Shown one piece after another: positions 45,801 to 57,127 of a DNA stretch of 64,000 nucleotides. The stretch is from Ilex aquifolium. Taxonomy: Eukaryota; Streptophyta; Magnoliopsida; Aquifoliales; Aquifoliaceae. Below the pieces are notes generated by a model that worked only from the letters and a program-made list of their open reading frames with translations, had not been told where the DNA came from and made no database searches. Both the position numbers and the translations under genes were made by a program. The DNA lies in assembly GCA_951799425.1 (NCBI GenBank), contig OX637394.1, forward strand, positions 38,457,001 to 38,521,000. The letters run 5' to 3'. Within the stretch, counting starts at the first letter, position 1. Every line of letters begins with the position of its first letter.

Positions 45801-46532
45801 GTAAATGAATGGAAAAAGTTAAGGCAATGGCAAAAGCAAGGAAAGATGAATTCATTGCATTTCCTCTCCTAGTTAAACTTAGAAATTACAAGTTTCGTAA
45901 AATTGATAAGAAACAATGGGAAAAATAAAAGGGAAACCAAACCTTAAACTAATAACAATACATACCCCCTTATTTTCTTTTTCTCTTTTGCTTTCCATGG
46001 CAACCAGAGAAAATGCCTTCTTCGAAACTTTTTCTCAGGGTAACCAAACAAAGCCTAAAGAAACGAACTTTCAAGAGAAAAAGGTCGGGAGAGAGAGAAG
46101 TAAGACAAACGCACCTACAATCGGAAGAGGTTGGCGCAAGAGCATTAGGTCCAGACTCATCGGACTCCGCATTGGCTCTCTCTTTACGCTTTCCTGTGAA
46201 AATCAATACTTTTCTTCAACTCAAAACCGTCGACGAGTGTGTAATCAAAAAGAAGATAAACTGAAGCTAAAACCGAGATTGTTTACCTAATACGCCTTTT
46301 GGGATTTCAATCTCTGACTTGTGTGAAGTGTTTGACGATGATTTAGAGCCGTAGCCTTTCAGTTTCTGCCGAGCACAACATAGAATTAGCAGAAAGTTAA
46401 AGAGAGAAACTGGAGGTTTCGCAGATCAATAAACAACTGGAGATAGAGAGAGAGGATACATACTTGGGAGAGCTGAGCCCAGTTGGGGTTGAGCTGGAAC
46501 TTCTTACTAGGGTTTTTCAGATTACTTCCCAT
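39875..46532 (-). CDS. REXO4: RNA exonuclease 4 (REXO4/REX4), DEDDh family
   Basis: Nine exons (46464-46532, 46287-46365, 46115-46193, 45402-45486, 43111-43219, 41317-41405, 41179-41243, 40997-41075, 39875-40039) join in phase to 272 aa. The N-terminus, MGSNLKNPSKKFQLNPNWAQ, is a conserved REX4 opening, followed by a basic linker (KGYGSKSSSNTS, GKRKERANAESD). The exonuclease domain has ExoI ALAMDCEMVGVSS (Asp and Glu), then NKWGNVICDEHVRP, TEISGIRPRDL, ExoII LVGHALRNDLKALLL (Asp) and ExoIII RHLAAEILG, GEHCPIEDARAAMLL (His and Asp), so all DEDDh residues are present. The C-terminus is a Lys/Gln-rich tail (KQKKRKQKKKPEEG), likely a nucleolar signal. Yeast Rex4 acts in pre-rRNA processing; the plant role is inferred. 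Introns are enlarged by insertions: a MULE-like element and duplications in intron 4, an LTR-like sequence in intron 8. Confidence 0.95.
40145..40606 (-). mobile_element. LTR-like sequence in REXO4 intron 8
   Basis: Runs from TGTTAGGATTTGAATC to AGCCCAACA; read on the minus strand it starts TGTTGGGCTTC and ends GAATCCTAACA, LTR-type termini. It contains TTTTACGTGGTTCGGC, CCTACGTCCACGAAG, words common in plant solo LTRs and related to those in 30475-30853. A second possible end is CCCAACA at 40535. No target duplication found, so ends are uncertain. Confidence 0.5.
41901..42128. repeat. 128-bp tandem duplication in REXO4 intron 5
   Basis: CCTTCCATGCAATAAAAGCT starts both copies, at 41901 and 42029. 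They share TTTACTTTAACTGCATTATC, CAACTTTTTA and TGGTAAATGAG, with small indels. A local duplication inside an intron. Confidence 0.85.
42510..42595. repeat. Short dispersed repeat in a REXO4 intron
   Basis: Partner of 7600-7715: shares TTTGTATGTTTGC, ATCAGGC.TTTATAAAA and GGAAGGGAACTTCTC. Same orientation relative to both host genes. Confidence 0.6.
43596..44570. mobile_element. MULE-like non-autonomous element in REXO4 intron 4
   Basis: Left end ATTTAAAACCCGGCCC, right end inverted ATTTTAAAATCCGGCC; subterminal words GGTTAACCCGG, GAACCGG, GACCAGTGAC. The flanks TGGAAATAG (43587-43595) and GGGAAATAG (44571-44579) match at 8 of 9 positions, a 9-bp duplication of Mutator type. About 975 bp, no transposase. 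The interior includes a CT run near 43871 and AT-rich DNA. A fragment of the same family lies at 58719-58850. Confidence 0.75.
44749..44858. repeat. Tandem duplication of about 53 bp in REXO4 intron 4
   Basis: GAAAGCAATACGA-AAGGCCTTGGAG followed by TGCT..ATGGCTTGA occurs twice in a row. Ends of the second copy resemble a Harbinger-type GGAGATGCTCTAA, which may be coincidence. Confidence 0.7.
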
Positions 46533-46940
46533 CTTCTTCTTCTTCTTCGGTGACTTGTTTCAATTCGTTTTGCACATATAGGTGGTATTGATTCAAGACT
46601 CTCCAGTCCCTCCAACCCCTTCACAAAACGACGTCGGCTTTGTTTATCGGATATTCGGATCCTTATTTTTGCAGAATAAAACGAAAAAATAAGGGGCTAT
46701 TCAGTAATCTCAATAATTGGTCCAAGACTATGTTTGTGTCATTTCTTTTAAATTGGGATATTTTGTTTAACTAAATACAACTTTTTAATTTCGATAAATC
46801 TTAATTTCGTACTCGGATATTATATACACAAATGTAATATATATTTTTCACAAAAAATGTGTATGAGTTACATGGATGAGTGATGTTCTTATATCCAAAA
46901 ATATTTGCCTACATGAATCTAATGATTAAAAAAAATTAAA
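46533..46940. other. 5' flank of REXO4
   Basis: The 5' UTR and promoter side of REXO4. CTTCTTCTTCTTCTTC directly upstream of the ATG (46533-46548 on the plus strand) is a pyrimidine/purine repeat. No TATA box placed. Confidence 0.45.
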
Positions 46941-47817
46941 AAAAATTTCAGTCACAATCTTTCTAGTTTATCATATCTTTAAAGGTATTAATTAGAATGT
47001 AATTTTACTAAATTGTCTATGATATATTTTAAGAAAAATTTTATTCACACCACATCTAAATAGACATATCTTCATTGAGATCCCTACTATTTTCTAAATT
47101 TTTTTACGTGTTAAAATTCAGGTCATTAAAATTCGATTCGAGCTAATTAAAACTTGAGTCGATCAAAAATTATATTGTTTTACTTATTAAAATTTGAGCC
47201 GATTAAAATTCTATTCAATATTCAAATCAAATTTTAATCAACTCGCATTAATCGGCCCGATTTTTTATACATAAAAAAATGTAAATTTTAATTAACTCAA
47301 ATTTTAATACGTAAAAAATAAATTTTAATCAACTTGAATAGAATTTTAATAAATAAAAAAATATAAATTTTAATCAATTCAAAACGAATTTTAATCGGGA
47401 CTAACAGCTAAAGTAGAACTCAAATTGACTCGAATTTTAATACGTAAAAAAAGACTTTTAATAGGCTCAAATTTTAATACATAAAAAAAAATAAAATATA
47501 ATCAACTCAAATTGAATTTTAATCGACTCAAATTTTTTAAAAAAAAAATTTAATCAGCTCAAATTTTAATATGTAGAAAAATAAATTTTAATCGGCTCGA
47601 ATTTTATGTAGAAATATTATTTAGGGTTTATATAGGGGAAATTTTGATATTTGAGATAATTTATTTTTGTTATAAATGATGGTTTAATGGCATGAGGTGT
47701 CAGTGATGTTTAAATATAAACTAGAAGGGGTGTTAGTGATATTTTTAATAATAAAGGGGGTGTCCTTGAAGTTGAAAATATGATAAACTAGAAAAAAATG
47801 TGGCTAAAATTTTTCCC
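46941..47817. mobile_element. Long inverted-repeat AT-rich element, copy C
   Basis: Left end AAATTTCAGTCACAATCTTTC, TAGTTTATCATATC; right end GATAAACTAG, AATGTGGCTAAAATTTTTCCC. Ends and interior words (TTAAAATTCGAG, TTTTAATACGTAAAAAA) match copies A and B at 24348-26062. Confidence 0.75.
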
Positions 47818-47882
47818 AAAAATTTAAAAATAAGTGAAATTTTTACACAAATATATTAGCTCGCGATTCACTTTTAGTATTA

Positions 47883-47911
47883 CTAGTTGGTGCACACGTG
47901 CGTTGCACGTG
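47883..47911 (-). mobile_element. Helitron-type 3' terminus
   Basis: On the minus strand a perfect hairpin CACGTGC-AAC-GCACGTG (47895-47911) is followed by 8 bases and CTAG (47883-47886), then T in the flank. Hairpin plus CTRR followed by T is the 3' signature of Helitrons. The element body would extend to higher coordinates. I could not identify the 5' TC end, so its length is unknown. Confidence 0.6.
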
Positions 47912-50900
47912 AACTATTTTGTATTACAATTTTTGTTTTTTTGTTTTTTTGAAGTTTATTTTTCAATATTGGAGAAATTTTGAAATATGACGAGGGATGT
48001 ATAGAGAAGCAAAAAATAAATGAAAGTGCAAAGTAATAAAGTTTACTCAAAGTAATATATGATCGTAGTCTTACATCCATAATTAGGAATGAATGAAAAA
48101 ATAAAAACCTGCTTAATGGAAATTATTGTAACAAACAAATGCAAATGAGCCTCAATGGTTTGGTATTACAGTGAATAGTGAAAGAGGAGACAGTAAAAAA
48201 GTCAATACACAAAAATAGAATCAAAAATCAGTGAACTGATTATAAGCCCTACACCCAATCGGAAAAAAATAAAAGTTCCCCTTGAGCTTTGTTACGAACC
48301 CAAACAATTTCACCAACTTTTCTCGGAATGTCGTTGTCCTTAGTAACACAAAGTGGTTGCTTGAGCCTTTCTGCTTGCAAGATTCTTGTTATTTGAAGAG
48401 TTTTCATGTAACACCTCCATAGTTTTACAATTGTATATTGAGAGAGAAGTTTGACTCCATAAAATTCTAACCTGTATGAAAAGAATTTAAACTCAATTAT
48501 GCAAATCAATGATATTAGGCCAAAAAATAAGAATTAAAATTGCACATTAACATACCACAACATCAAACATTAACTTCCTCACAGTAACCCTTAATTAATT
48601 TTTATCCCGCCTTGCTTTCAATAATTTGCAAGGTCTACCACTTTACTGTTAATAACATGTATAATAACCAAACAACACTCTTCGAGGAATTATAAATTCA
48701 TAAACATAGTATGAACACATAAAACTGGAACTCTCGCAACCAATAACCAAAAGGGGGGAGGGGGAGAAAAGTGCAAACTATTATAAAGTAACAATTAATT
48801 CCCACCTATAACTTAATACATCCAATTATTGATAGGGATGAACCCAATTTGGTACATGATAAATTAAAAAAATACCTATTAACAACACTTCTAGCATGCT
48901 CTCCATAAGCGACAACCGAACAAGCTTCAAACCCTTTAAGAAAAAACAATTGGCCTATTTTAATAAGCAAAAAAAATTGATTTCTACTAATCACCGAAGA
49001 TTAATAAATGCTAGAACTAAGAACATGAAAGATTTTAGAAAGATCACAAGAATACATACACAAGAACAAAGTGTATTGCTCATAAATAACTGATAAAGTG
49101 GACATTATCGTTTGTTTTGGCATTGGCAACGCACCAAATGTAGGAGGCCTTTGCCACCTTGAAAATGGTACTTTATTGCCATACTCCCGGAGAAATTTTC
49201 ATTGAAATTGCATGAAGCCATTTTGAGAGAAATTTGTTAACGGGGCGCATCAATCAAGATTGGATTGGTAAAAATATACACGAGTTGCCTCCTTTTTTTT
49301 GCTGCACCCTCTGAGTCATCAATAGCATATTTGTAGAATTTATATGAAGTTATCCTCAGGAGTTCCACACCACCAATGAAAATGAAAACTCAAGAAATAA
49401 CAAACATGAATCGACTTCTAAGTCTTCCACATAAGGGTGCCATAATTTATAATTTCCCAACCGGGCCATCAAGACTCCCATCTGGCTTCATTGCCAAGTA
49501 CCTCTCAATCAACTTGTCCACTGGAGGCTTGAATTTGTGCATATGATACAATTAAAAACAAAGAAAAATAAAAATCGATAATCAAGCCCTAATTAGTCAA
49601 ACAAGTGAAATGACACACAAAAGAGAGGAGAAAGGTAGATACACACACACACATAGCTAGAGAATCCCGATCAACCGGAATCGAAAGAAATGTTGAGCAT
49701 TAAAAAACACCGCTAATGCTACATTTTATGCAAATGCACTGCACACCTTGCTTTTGCGTTTGAAATCAAGAAACTCGAAAGCAATCAATGCTTCTCGAAA
49801 TCTGTGGTCTGATCCATGACCTAATATCAGTCTCCCAAAAACATAAAATGAAGGCCACAAAATAAAGAAGGTATCAATGACGATTAACTAAATTAGAGTG
49901 AATTATAAGCATAGTATGATTGTAAGTTGTTTTACTGCTTCTTCTTATTCTTACGTGCAGATGTTCCTTTGTACACTTTAAACACTTGCCAGAGAGGAGA
50001 TCTTATTATTTCTCTAGAATACACATACTAATGAGGAGAAAAAAAAATTGGATGCACAGTGGTCGTGTCGTATTGTCTTTCTTAGTAGTGGTTAGTTGGG
50101 TTTATGTAGTTTTTAGCCATGTTTGTGTTAACCCAAATATAAAATAATTAGATATCACTTTTAATCTTTTCTAGAATTGAATCAAATATATGAATATAAA
50201 GTCTCATTGATTTTAAGATTGTAACATAGGTTGAATGTTAATTAATATCTACATGTTTCTATAACTAAGTTAATTCTACCATTTTGTTGCATTTTCTAGA
50301 GAAATATAAATTTTGGAACGGGCAAACAATGAGGAAACGAAGAGCACTGTAGCTAAAGGAAGCAACTTATCTTTGCAGGCCATTATATTAGTGGTTCAAT
50401 CACATTAGAAATCAACCTGCAAAACAATTTAGTAATAATCTAACACCAACATAATCTTCGAGACAATCTAGCCCAAATTAACCCCAATTTTTCACCAATG
50501 CATAAATAATCACAATCCACCTCACAACATATGAACAAACAACATAATTTCATTGCATGTGTAAGAAAAATATATTCAACAAAGGAAGCATGTAAAGCAA
50601 GTTATTAAAAAAAGAGTGAATTGTACATGAATGGGCATGCTATTTATGATCACTACACACACATATACCACATAAATACCATGTCACCTTGTAAGAAATT
50701 GTAAAATTTTTATGATGATCATTGGCCCTTAACCAATCAAAGAACAATTCTAACTAACAAAGTGGAAGCAAAGGATAAACTTTTATTATTTCACCTACCC
50801 AATGTGTTATTCTTTGTTCGAGCAAGAAATCATGTAAAATAACATGATGGAGCCAAAATATTATTTGAATCTTAAATTTGAATCAATCCTCTGTCGCCAA

Positions 50901-52149
50901 ATGAACACCCATAATTTTTTCCTAAATGGGTTTACATGAACCAATCCTCTTGAGATTACTCATCTTAAACAAAGAACAACACTCCAACCCTAAGAAAATT
51001 TCAACGCAATAAAGGAAGCAAATTCAAGTTGTTGTCTCACTAATGCAAAAAATCATATTTATAAATAATATGATTATAAATATAGAAATTCTTAAGGAAT
51101 TTCAAGAAAGGTTTGACTATTAATTTCTAGAAAACCAACCTTTGTTAGTTTGGGTGTTAGTGACAATTGCATCAAAGTCAGTGTCGTTGCCCAAAATGCT
51201 TGGACTTGAATATTGATAGTTGTTTAGAATTGAGTTGTAATATTAAACTTTTGAAATTATTATAATACACTGCTACTTTTTCTTTGAATACATGTGTTTT
51301 GCCTTGGAAGTAAAACAAAGATAAACAAAAAGCCCTAAAAACTTAAAAGAAAAACATTAAATAAGAAATATTAGGGCCTGCTATTACACTCAAACAGAAA
51401 CAATTATACAAAAGTACAAAACTTGGAAGAACTATTTTTTCTATTTTTCCCTCTTCAATAACTCAAGAAGGATTCAGACCAAAAACAAAAACTCAGAAGG
51501 ATCAATTAAACCAACTCAATATTGCTTCAATAGTAAGATCAAACAACTTTTAAATCGCCTATAGACAATAAGAGAATTTGCATGAAATGAAATGATTGTG
51601 GCTACAATTAAACCAATCACACCTCTTATCCAACAGAGAGAGGAACCAAAACAATAGCAGAACATAGGCATTGTTCATTCCGATGGTCGAAACAGAGCCC
51701 ACTTGAATTCATGAATTAATTTATTATTTTCAAAACAGGTAAAAGAAACTCAGATTAAAATAATTAAATATCATATTATTGTAAATCCAACAAGAATGTT
51801 TACAATCTTGAGATAAAAAGATAAATAAATAATGTATGGTCATCATGGGTTTACAATTTACATAACAAACTTAATTGGAAGAAAAAAACCTCAGAATATA
51901 TATCAAACCCACTGTTGTACAAAAGCTTCCACCACCAACTTGTATTCAAAGAACCTCAAGTGAGGAAATTAAATAAACAAAGTAACACGTGAAACTACTC
52001 ATTTACCACAAAAATACGTACTCCAGGAAAATAATCACATACAACTTTTGGTTTCGGAAATTAGGAAGAATTTTATCGTTCCATAGTTTAAATAAAGGAA
52101 ATCAGTAACTAAAAGGAACAAATTAATGACTAATATGAGGTTTAGATAC
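47912..52149. other. Unassigned AT-rich region, possibly a Helitron body or a gene with unrecognised exons
   Basis: No repeat family is recognised. Several short minus-strand segments look exon-like: 48249-48390 (TKDNDIPRKVGEIVWVRNKA, ends at a TAG), 49484-49555 (HKFKPPVDKLIERYLAMKPD), 49930-49990 (KVYKGTSARKNKKK then stop), 51143-51215. Each is open, richer in G+C than its surroundings and bordered by possible splice sites, but I could not chain them in phase or match a family. They may be captured gene pieces inside a Helitron. Confidence 0.3.
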
Positions 52150-52263
52150 CTGAATAGAGATGATATCCAAGATAGTTGGGTTGCTTTCCCCGGTGGAGGA
52201 TGGATTCGGCAACGCGCAGACAGCCCTCAGGTCGTTCGTCAAGAGGGGTAGCGAAGATCTCAT
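52150..52263 (-). CDS. Possible first coding exon, unidentified
   Basis: The minus strand reads MRSSLPLLTNDLRAVCALPN then PSSTGESNPTILDIISIQ, exactly 38 codons, and meets a good CAG/GTATCT donor in phase 0. Base composition is clearly GC-richer than the surroundings, and a pyrimidine-rich leader-like stretch (52640-52760) lies upstream. All three minus-strand frames stay open here for a while, so the frame choice is not certain. I do not recognise the protein and could not find the next exon. It may be a real gene, a pseudogene or sequence carried by a Helitron. Confidence 0.3.
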
Positions 52264-52950
52264 CTGCTTCCAAAATCGCTACTTTTGCTCCACCTATTGG
52301 CTTAATCCGATTCTAATTGTTATTGTAGAGGAAGGGCAAAATTTCCAGTAAAGGAAGATGTTGATCTGTTACGGGTAGTTATGATGCGACAGTGATAGTT
52401 TGGACAATTCTTTTGAGAACTCCACTTGTGCGCCCCAATCCTTTATGTTGCATCTTTTTCCAAAGCTAGGCTTATTAAAATTTCTGCACCCAAGTTTCGT
52501 CGGCATTGGGTGTTTCTCTCCATAGCATAATATGTCTCTGATGTTGCTAATTGTGAAAATTTCTTCTGAAATCTCCTTTCGAAGCTGTTTATCAATGGGT
52601 CATATGGTAATTTCCAGTATCTTCACCACTTGCAGAGATCGCTTCACCGTCAAAATTTGAGATGGGGTAACGGTTTGAGAGGGAGACAGAGAAGCAGAGA
52701 GACGGTGGGGAGATAGACGGAGGAGGAAGGTTAAGAGAGGGTGAATGGCGGGTTGTTAATGCCGATTTCTGAATACGCAATGGAGAGGGAGAGGGAGAGG
52801 GAGAGAGAGGGGGAGGGATTAACTAATGAAAATTGACAGGTGAGAATCTTGGGCATTTTTGTGGAGAGATTAACGGTTGGGAGAAGGAGGGAAAGACAGA
52901 GAGGCAGAGAAATGGGCGAGAATCGTGAAGACGTAGGAGATAGAGAGTTA

Positions 52951-53741
52951 GAGCAACTCCAACGGGAGTTGCCATTAGGGGTGGCATCCCCATAACCGCT
53001 AAAATGGCACCCCAACTGCAAAAATTCGGACTCCAACGGAGGTGGCATCAGAGGTGGCAAAATGGCATCTAGGATTTTGGGGTGGCATATTTGGCAACTT
53101 TGGAGAGAGAATTGAGAGGTTGCAAAATAGCCGTTGGTGACTACTGTTCCTCTCAACGGCTATATTCCACCCAAAATTTCTATAAAAATATAGAGAGAGG
53201 AAAGGGGAAGAAGACTTGCCTGAAAATCGATTTTTGTACTACTCCCAGAAAATAGCTTCCCTGAATCATTGTCTTTGATATCGAAAACTCTAGCTTCCCT
53301 GAACCCTTGCCGTTGGTATACTGCTCACATAGCCCCGTTGCCGTTGTAAGTTGCAGAGAGGCGCAGGGGAAAGGGAGGAAGGGGAAAGGGAAGAAGACGA
53401 TCTGGTAAGGGGAAGAGGTAGGAACCGTTTTATTTAGGGGAAGGGGAGGCGTTGTAATTTATAATTACATCTGCCCTCCTGTTTTTGTTTTAATTTATAA
53501 TTTGTAATATAATTTATAATTTATAAATTGTTTATAATTTATAATTTATAAATTGTTTATAATTTATAACCGTTAAGTTTAATTATATTTTTCAATAAAA
53601 AACATTGAAATATTAAAATGGCACCCCATTTTGGCACCTACCATTGGAGCAGAAACACTGCTCAGAGGTGCCAAAACACTGTTCAAGATTGCAAAATGGC
53701 ATTTGACACCCCATTTTTTACAACTCCCCTTGGAGTTGCTC
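52951..53741. mobile_element. Harbinger-family element E1, non-autonomous, inverted relative to E2
   Basis: Left end GAGCAACTCCAACGG after TTA (52948-52950), right end GGAGTTGCTC followed by TAA (53742-53744). Subterminal sequence of each end is the reverse complement of the opposite end of E2: the left 290 bp matches the right end of E2, and 53600-53741 matches 53745-53885. No ORF. Contains GGGGTGCCAAAATGGCA-type words. Confidence 0.75.
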
Positions 53742-53744
53742 TAA

Positions 53745-55838
53745 AGCATCTCCAATGGGGAGTGCCATTTTTGGGGTGCCAAATGCCATTTTACAACCTT
53801 GAACAGTGTTTTGACACCCCTAAATTATAAATCTACTCTAATGGCAGGTGCCAAAATGGGGTGCCATTTTAATATTTTCAATTCCAATTTCAATTTCAAG
53901 TTGTATTTTCAATTCTAATTTCAATTTCAAGTTGCATTTTCAATACATAGTTTTTCATAAATAATAGCAACATAATAAATAATGACTAAAAATTAAAAAA
54001 TAATAGCAACATAATAAATAACGACTAAAAATTAAAACCCCGCTTTTTCATAACCTCTATCTTCAGGTTATTCCAATATGTTGTAGAAATTGGATTCATT
54101 CCAGTAGTGTCAGTTTCCATGATTTTCATTTCATTCTGCATTTCATTCTGTTGCACTTGTTTTTCTTCAATTTCTAACTGTTTACGATGTTGCTCCAATG
54201 TTATCTCCTATTGAGCATAAATTTTGTCGTGCCGCTCAACTTTTTGTCGTTCCGTTTCCATTCTTTGATTCCAGTGGTGATGATCTAGTGATGTTTCAAC
54301 ACCGGTTTGCTTCTCTTTGTTTTTAAGTTGTTTCTTCGAAGCATTTCTGCCCAATGGCCTATCGAGGTTGGGAGTGGACGAGGGTTCAGTGTCATCCCCT
54401 AAATATGAAGTTGAATAGCAAGATTCAACATGAGTTGATTCAGCAGGACTACCAGTTGAATGAATTTTTGCTCTCTTATTGCTGGTGAAATTATCAGTCC
54501 ATTTCCGCTCCATTTTTAATATATTCTAACAATGCTCGTATTGAAATGGTTTTCTAATGATGTTAGCAAACATTTCTTTTGCGTTATCAACCTGAAAAAC
54601 ATATGAAATTATTCAGTCAATAGTTCAAATATCAAATCATAGTAATGTCTAAATTAAAAGCTTAATCATTACATTATTTTGCTCGGTGTGTCCACTTTGT
54701 CGCAGTATTTCAATTTGACTATAAAAACCGACAAATTTGTCGCATTTTATATTTATATTAGTCCAGCGGCTTTTAATAGAAGCTTGCGAACGCTCTTCTT
54801 GATTGCCTCGATGAAGTTCTACGTATTTCAATATTCTATGCCAGAAAGCACCACCTTGTTGTTCATTCTCAGTAATTGCATCTTTACTCGCGTTAAGCCA
54901 CGCTGACACAATTAATTTATCTTCTTCTAGAGAGAATTTCTTTGTCTTTTGTGATTTTTTCACTCTTGGAACGGCTTCACTTTGTACTAGCGCCAATTCT
55001 GTGGGATTGGTCTGTATAGTATCATCATATAAATTGGTGTCGTTCATAAGCAAATGAGTGAAAGAACCGTCAAATTGTGAATCCATCGACAAAAAAAAAA
55101 TTATAATCAATTTAAATATGACAATACAATTAAATAACAAAGCTGTAATATGACAATACAAAAAAAATTAATGGTGTAATATGACAATACAAAAAAATTT
55201 AATGGTGTTAATATGACAATACAATTAAATAACATGTTGTAATATGACAATACAAAAAAATTTAATAGTGTAATATGACAATACAATTAAATAACATGTT
55301 GTAATATGATAATACAAAAAAAAATTGGGGTATAAAGTGTCATTTGCCCTACAATAAATAGGGGCAGAATCTTCCCCTTCGATCAGACCCCAGCCCCTTC
55401 CCCTACGATCCAGACAAACCAAACCCTTCCCTTCCCCTTCCCCTAAACCCTAAACAAAATCACCCAAAATATACCAGTGAAGTTCGCTTGAGATGGCAGA
55501 AGACACCAACGGCGATTTTCAGGCAAGTAAACACCAACGAGGCAAGTAGACACCAACAATTTTCAGGCAAGCCTCCTTCCCCTTTCCTCCTTCTCTCTGT
55601 ATTTTTATAGAAATTTTGGGTGGAATATAGCAGTTGAGATGAACAGTAGACCAACGGCTCTTTTGCAATCTCTCACATTCTCTCTCCAGAGTTTGCAAAT
55701 TTGTCACCCCAAGTCCATTGTTGTCATTTTGCCACTCTTGATGCCACCCCCTTTGGAGTGAAATTTTTTGATTTTGGGGTGACATTTTGGTTGTTAAGGG
55801 TTTGCCACCCCAGATAGCACTCCCTGTTGGAGATGCTC
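53745..55838 (-). mobile_element. Harbinger-family element E2 with Myb/SANT ORF only
   Basis: Left end AGCATCTCCAATGGGGAGTG, right end inverted ACTCCCTGTTGGAGATGCTC, followed by TTA (55839-55841). It encodes a Myb/SANT ORF on minus (54025-55086) but no transposase. Together with E1 it makes a head-to-head pair, and the outermost flanks of the pair are both TTA (52948-52950 and 55839-55841). Confidence 0.8.
54025..55086 (-). pseudogene. Harbinger Myb/SANT ORF in E2, with stops
   Basis: Exon 1, 54673-55086, starts MDSQFDGSFTHLLMNDTNLY and has FSLEEDKLIVSAWLNASKDA, AFWHRILKYVELH, KSRWTNINIKCDKFVGF. Exon 2, 54025-54591, in phase 0, reads VDNAKEMFANIIRKPFQYEH, then a TAG at 54526-54528 where the relative at 33445-34522 has Trp, then KQLKNKEKQ and a coiled coil, with a second in-frame TAG near 54210, ending NNLKIEVMKKRGF. 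Domain order matches the ORF in 31448-36878 but the sequences are clearly diverged, so these are two subfamilies. Confidence 0.82.
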
Positions 55839-55841
55839 TTA

Positions 55842-57122
55842 CAGCTGCAAAAGGAGAGAGTGGGAGAGAGGTAGGAGCAGTTGGAATTTGAAAAGATTTG
55901 GTGGTAATTAGGGTTTGCAGCCATTAAATATAAATTAATATTTGAATAAAAAACTTGATTTAATATAAAAGATTTTGATAGACAAACTCAAATTTAAAGA
56001 AGGAGAAACTCAAATTTAAATGTGGGCAAACTCAAATTTAAAAAATAGTAAAAATGACAATTGGATCTTTAAAAGAGGTTAAAACTCACAATTAAATATT
56101 TGGGTAAAGATTTGAGTCTCCCTTAATTTGATTAAAAAAAAAGAGTCTCCATTGATTTGGTATAAGTTTGAGTCATGGGTTAGAGAAATTTTTTTGAATT
56201 TTTTTACTCAAATTTAAATTTGAGTCTAAATTTGAGTAATGGTTAAGAATGCTTTTAAGAATACACTTTTAGGTTAATTTATGATTTAATCAATTCAAAC
56301 AAGGTAAGAGCACAAGAGACAGCTCTTGATTTGCATTGTGGGATAAGTAAGCTTCAAATTTTGCAAAAACCAGCTCATCTCCATTCAGTGCAAGAATCTG
56401 ATCCCAACCATACATTCAAGCAAATTACAAGCTGGAGAAACCTAATTTTCATTACTATATTTGTCCATTTTAAGGTGGACGGCCAAAGAGGAACTTGTGC
56501 AAATATCATTCGCATGATTCTTTGTGTTAACCTTGTAGTTGGTCCATATAGCATATACGTCATAGCCCACAAGGAACCTCTGTTGGGTCATTCACCTAAT
56601 TAATTATGAGATGTTACTAGGTTTAATAAAGTTTAAAAACTAAGACCCATCAAGGTAATTCGAATGTAAAGTTTTCAAGATGTGCAATTCTATTTAGACC
56701 TAACTTACTAACTTCGACTTAATTCATCATAGCATTGGATTGATTGTAAGCCCTTTCAAATATTGAAATTTGGTATTAATCTAACGATTATTAGGAATAA
56801 AGTCAATAAATTATGTTAATAAACTAGGTACAAATAATATTATTCTTTCAAGATTATTGTCTCGAGTTTTCAAATTTAATTCTTGCAAGGGCACTTTTGT
56901 TTGCAGAATACTTGTGATTTTACAAGGTGGTTATATTATATCCATCGAAAGTATAAATTGTAGCTATGAATCCAAAACATGTGTCTTTATAAGTAGGAAC
57001 AAAGGTAAATTTCATTATTGGTCCTTAAATTGTGCATTTGGTTCTGATTTGGTTCATAAATTTTCAATTGTTATAATTTACTCTGTCAAGCTGAACATTT
57101 CTTGGACTCAGCTTAAATATTA
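55842..57122. other. Gene-free stretch with a Tourist-like fragment
   Basis: 55930-56260 is a fragment related to 37521-38596 (CTCAAATTTAAA, TTGATTTGGTATAAGTTTGA). From 56260 to 57122 there are open stretches (for example 56331-56603 plus) but none shows a family motif. Confidence 0.5.
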
Positions 57123-57127
57123 AACAT

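Noticed and set aside
52731..53156. Minus-strand 141-aa Ser/Pro/Leu-rich frame
   Set aside because: It crosses the boundary of Harbinger element E1 and a GGGAGA microsatellite; no family resemblance.
56331..56603. Plus-strand 90-aa frame
   Set aside because: No recognisable motif, no splice or promoter context, and an antisense frame of similar length overlaps it.
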